Origin: Betaproteobacteria bacterium
GTDB lineage: Bacteria; Pseudomonadota; Gammaproteobacteria; Burkholderiales; Rhodocyclaceae
Direction: 5' to 3'
Assembly (NCBI GenBank): GCA_028868235.1
Contig: JAGWUW010000079.1
Location: 1-9,003 of the forward strand
DNA: 9,003 nucleotides
Shown: piece by piece, positions 7,700-9,003 of the stretch
Numbering within the stretch: position 1 is the first letter of the stretch
Layout: every line of letters begins with the position of its first letter
Notes under the pieces: model-generated
Databases searched by the model: none
Seen by the model: the letters and a program-made list of their open reading frames with translations, nothing else
Told to the model about the DNA's origin: nothing
Position numbers and translations under genes: made by a program

Positions 7700-8305
7700 G
7701 TGCGCTGGTTGAGCGGTATTCTTTGCTTTTTGCTTCTCGCCGGGTGTTTTACTGCCGGTAAGCGTGGAGCCGACGCGCCGATGGCGATCTATGATTTTGG
7801 TCCTGCTCCGGCCAGCTTGCTGCCGGTGCAGCGCAAGACGCCCATGGCACTCGAGGTCAGGGCGCCACTATGGTTTGATACCATGGGTATCGACTACCGC
7901 TTGGTGTATGGCGATGCAGCACGCTTGCGTGAGTATGCAAAAGCCCGCTGGGCCGGGCCGCCTGCCCAGTTGCTGCAGCAGCGTCTGATGCAGCAACTGG
8001 GGTTGTCACCCTCGGGTCAGGCGTATTCGCGTTGCCTGTTGCGCATTGAAATCACGGAATTTAGTCAGGTTTTCTCGGCACCGGATAGCAGTCGCGGTGT
8101 GATGCAGGGCAGAGGAGTGTTGCTCGACCGCGCCAGACGCCAGCTGGCGGAAATGCCCGTCAATCTGGAAAAGCCAGCGGCGACGCCAGATGCACGGGGG
8201 GGCGTCAGTGCTCTTACCGGTGTGGTAAATCAATTGGCCGCCGACCTTATTGTTTGGGAAAGATCGCTGGCGGGAAATGTGGCTGCCGAAAGCTGTTTTA
8301 ACTAG
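7700..8305 (+). CDS. ABC-type transport auxiliary lipoprotein of the MCE transporter
   Basis: A 201-residue lipoprotein. The N-terminus MRWLSGILCFLLLAGC is a short signal peptide with lipobox LAGC, so C16 would be lipidated after cleavage. Phe at +2, and not Asp, favours outer-membrane sorting by Lol. The mature part carries YDFGPAP (31-37), APLWFDTMGIDYRLVY (55-70), and RLREYAKARWAGPPAQLLQQRL (75-96), which I recognise as the ABC_trans_aux (PF03886-type, PqiC-like) pattern. It probably acts as the outer-membrane partner of the MlaEFD-type complex; this organism's operon has no MlaC. GTG at 7700 begins one base after the mlaD stop, with GGCGGGGG eight bases upstream. An in-frame start at 7637 would add a basic 21-residue leader before the signal peptide and is rejected. 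Its stop shares CTAG with the convergent tetR stop. Confidence 0.85.
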   Translation: MRWLSGILCFLLLAGCFTAGKRGADAPMAIYDFGPAPASLLPVQRKTPMALEVRAPLWFDTMGIDYRLVYGDAARLREYAKARWAGPPAQLLQQRLMQQLGLSPSGQAYSRCLLRIEITEFSQVFSAPDSSRGVMQGRGVLLDRARRQLAEMPVNLEKPAATPDARGGVSALTGVVNQLAADLIVWERSLAGNVAAESCFN

Positions 8306-8925
8306 CTGGAAACGATGCGTTCGGCAATACGTTGCTTGAGATTGGACAAATTGTCGTCGAAATGCGTGTAGTGCATCAGCGAGAGGCCAAAAACGCAGGC
8401 GTAGAGCAGCAGGCTGCGGCTCTTGGCCTCGGCGTCCGACATGCCGGCAGCAACGAACAGCTTGCGCGTGCACTCCAGGCGGTAGAGATCAACTTCCTCG
8501 ACGACCGTGGCGGCTCGAGCATCGTGACGCGCCCAGTCGCGAACCGCCAGTTCGATCGACATCCCCTTGCGGTTGCGGCTGGCGCCATAGACCTCGATGG
8601 CATAGTGCAACTGATCCCGTTCGTTACCCGGAGTGACGGTGGTAGTTTTCTCGATGTCGCGAATACGCCCGATCTTCCATTGTTCGAGCACGGCATCAAG
8701 CAGGGCTTGTCGATCTTTGAAGTGCCAGTAAAAACTGCCTTTGGTGACACCGCAGCGTTTGGCCAATACTTCGACACGCAGGCCGGTAACGCCTTCCTTG
8801 GCCAGGACGTCGATAGCCACATCTACCCAGCGTTCCGGGTCCAGTTGCGTGCGTGCAGGTGTCGCCCGGCTACGGGCTTTGGCTGGCGAAGTTTTGATCG
8901 GGGGCTTGACAGGTTTGTTTTCCAT
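8302..8925 (-). CDS. TetR/AcrR-family transcriptional repressor
   Basis: A 207-residue DNA-binding regulator. After a basic, Lys/Pro/Ala-rich tail (1-27), the TetR helix-turn-helix domain covers about 28-80, with VEVLAKRCGVTKGSFYWHF (51-69) as the recognition region. The rest (about 85-207) is the variable ligand-binding and dimerisation domain; it gives no clue to the ligand. The ATG (complement of 8923-8925) is embedded in a palindromic operator and has no clear Shine-Dalgarno, since GGAAAAG lies too far upstream. A second ATG at 8947 is out of frame. The gene converges on the ppx-mla operon, with the two stop codons overlapping in CTAG. Tandem operator-like palindromes upstream suggest autorepression. 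Whether it also controls the mla operon is not shown, because no such palindrome was seen before ppx. Confidence 0.92.
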   Translation of the reverse strand: MENKPVKPPIKTSPAKARSRATPARTQLDPERWVDVAIDVLAKEGVTGLRVEVLAKRCGVTKGSFYWHFKDRQALLDAVLEQWKIGRIRDIEKTTTVTPGNERDQLHYAIEVYGASRNRKGMSIELAVRDWARHDARAATVVEEVDLYRLECTRKLFVAAGMSDAEAKSRSLLLYACVFGLSLMHYTHFDDNLSNLKQRIAERIVSS

Positions 8926-8950
8926 ACGCTACCGTATGCTTTTCCATACG
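8918..8950 (+). repeat. Direct repeat TTTTCCATACG, two copies 22 bp apart
   Basis: The 11-mer TTTTCCATACG occurs at 8918-8928 and 8940-8950. It spans the left operator half-site and its flank, which suggests the operator was duplicated as a unit or that the flank contributes to recognition. Confidence 0.85.
8923..8938. promoter_or_regulatory. Operator O1 for the TetR regulator (CATAC-N6-GTATG)
   Basis: CATACGCTACCGTATG is a near-perfect 16-bp palindrome (14 of 16 positions symmetric). It includes the tetR start codon on the minus strand. Its symmetry and position next to a TetR gene are typical for an autoregulatory operator. Binding by this TetR is inferred. Confidence 0.7.
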
Positions 8951-8960
8951 ACACAGTATG
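8945..8960. promoter_or_regulatory. Operator O2 for the TetR regulator (CATAC-N6-GTATG)
   Basis: CATACGACACAGTATG repeats the architecture of the first site, and the outer C/G pair at 8944/8961 extends it to 18 bp. Its centre lies 22 bp from that of O1, two helical turns, so two dimers would bind on the same face. It covers the predicted tetR transcription start. Confidence 0.72.
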
Positions 8961-8963
8961 GTC

Positions 8964-8992
8964 ATTGTGCTGATTGAGTGGACGTCTGTCAA
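8964..8992 (-). promoter_or_regulatory. Sigma-70 promoter for tetR
   Basis: On the minus strand a perfect -35 TTGACA (complement of 8987-8992) is followed after 17 bases by CACAAT (complement of 8964-8969), which matches the -10 consensus at four of six positions. Transcription would start near 8957, inside operator O2, about 32 bases before the tetR ATG. A repressor bound at O2 would block initiation. Confidence 0.6.
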
Positions 8993-9003
8993 ACAGGCGA
9001 TGT

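Noticed and set aside
8870..8947. 25-codon upstream reading frame on the minus strand, overlapping the tetR start out of frame
   Set aside because: Its ATGGAAAA start is a by-product of the 11-bp direct repeat. It has no ribosome site, and nothing suggests that it is translated.
8332..8973. 213-codon plus-strand reading frame opposite tetR
   Set aside because: The TetR helix-turn-helix on the minus strand is unmistakable; the plus frame is its mirror and runs through the operators.

Overview
The window looks like chromosomal DNA of a Gram-negative betaproteobacterium. High G+C codon use, a PrpE-type acyl-CoA synthetase, a Ppx of about 500 residues with a C-terminal HD-like region, and an Mla/MCE lipid transport operon with an outer-membrane lipoprotein all fit. 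A Rhodocyclales-type organism (Dechloromonas/Azoarcus-like) is my best guess, made from protein style and not from a search. There is no sign of phage, insertion sequences, CRISPR, tRNA or rRNA. Genes fill nearly all of the window.

Left part (1-3326). The window opens in the last 71 codons of a YhdH/AcuI-type zinc-free alcohol dehydrogenase (acryloyl-CoA reductase family). One base after its stop begins a GTG-started response regulator with an intact receiver domain and a degenerate GGDEF domain. That domain has lost the catalytic GGDEF residues but keeps the RxxD inhibitory-site motif in exact register, so it may sense c-di-GMP and not make it. After a 47-base gap comes prpE (propionyl-CoA synthetase), closed by a clear rho-independent terminator at 3296-3326. 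AcuI-type reductase and PrpE both yield propionyl-CoA, which suggests a C3-acid theme.

Central part (3362-8305). A good extended -10 promoter (3362-3370) precedes a five-gene, tightly packed operon: ppx (exopolyphosphatase), a STAS-MlaE fused permease, MlaF ATPase, MlaD (a single MCE domain with a long helical tail), and an ABC-type transport auxiliary lipoprotein. Junctions are a 4-base overlap, a 4-base overlap, 9 bases, and 1 base. The last four genes should form a lipid ABC transporter between the inner and outer membranes. MlaB is fused to the permease, MlaC is absent, and the lipoprotein is the likely outer-membrane partner. Coupling to ppx is notable.

Right part (8302-9003). A TetR-family repressor gene faces the operon, and the two stop codons share the palindrome CTAG. 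Upstream of tetR are two CATAC-N6-GTATG palindromes centred exactly 22 bp apart, one covering the tetR start codon and the other the predicted transcription start. A TTGACA-N17-CACAAT promoter lies just upstream of them. The regulator is probably autorepressed and may also control a divergent gene beyond the right edge.

The most rewarding items are the degenerate GGDEF response regulator with a preserved I-site, the tandem TetR operators, and the ppx-mla operon. No wholly unknown system was found.
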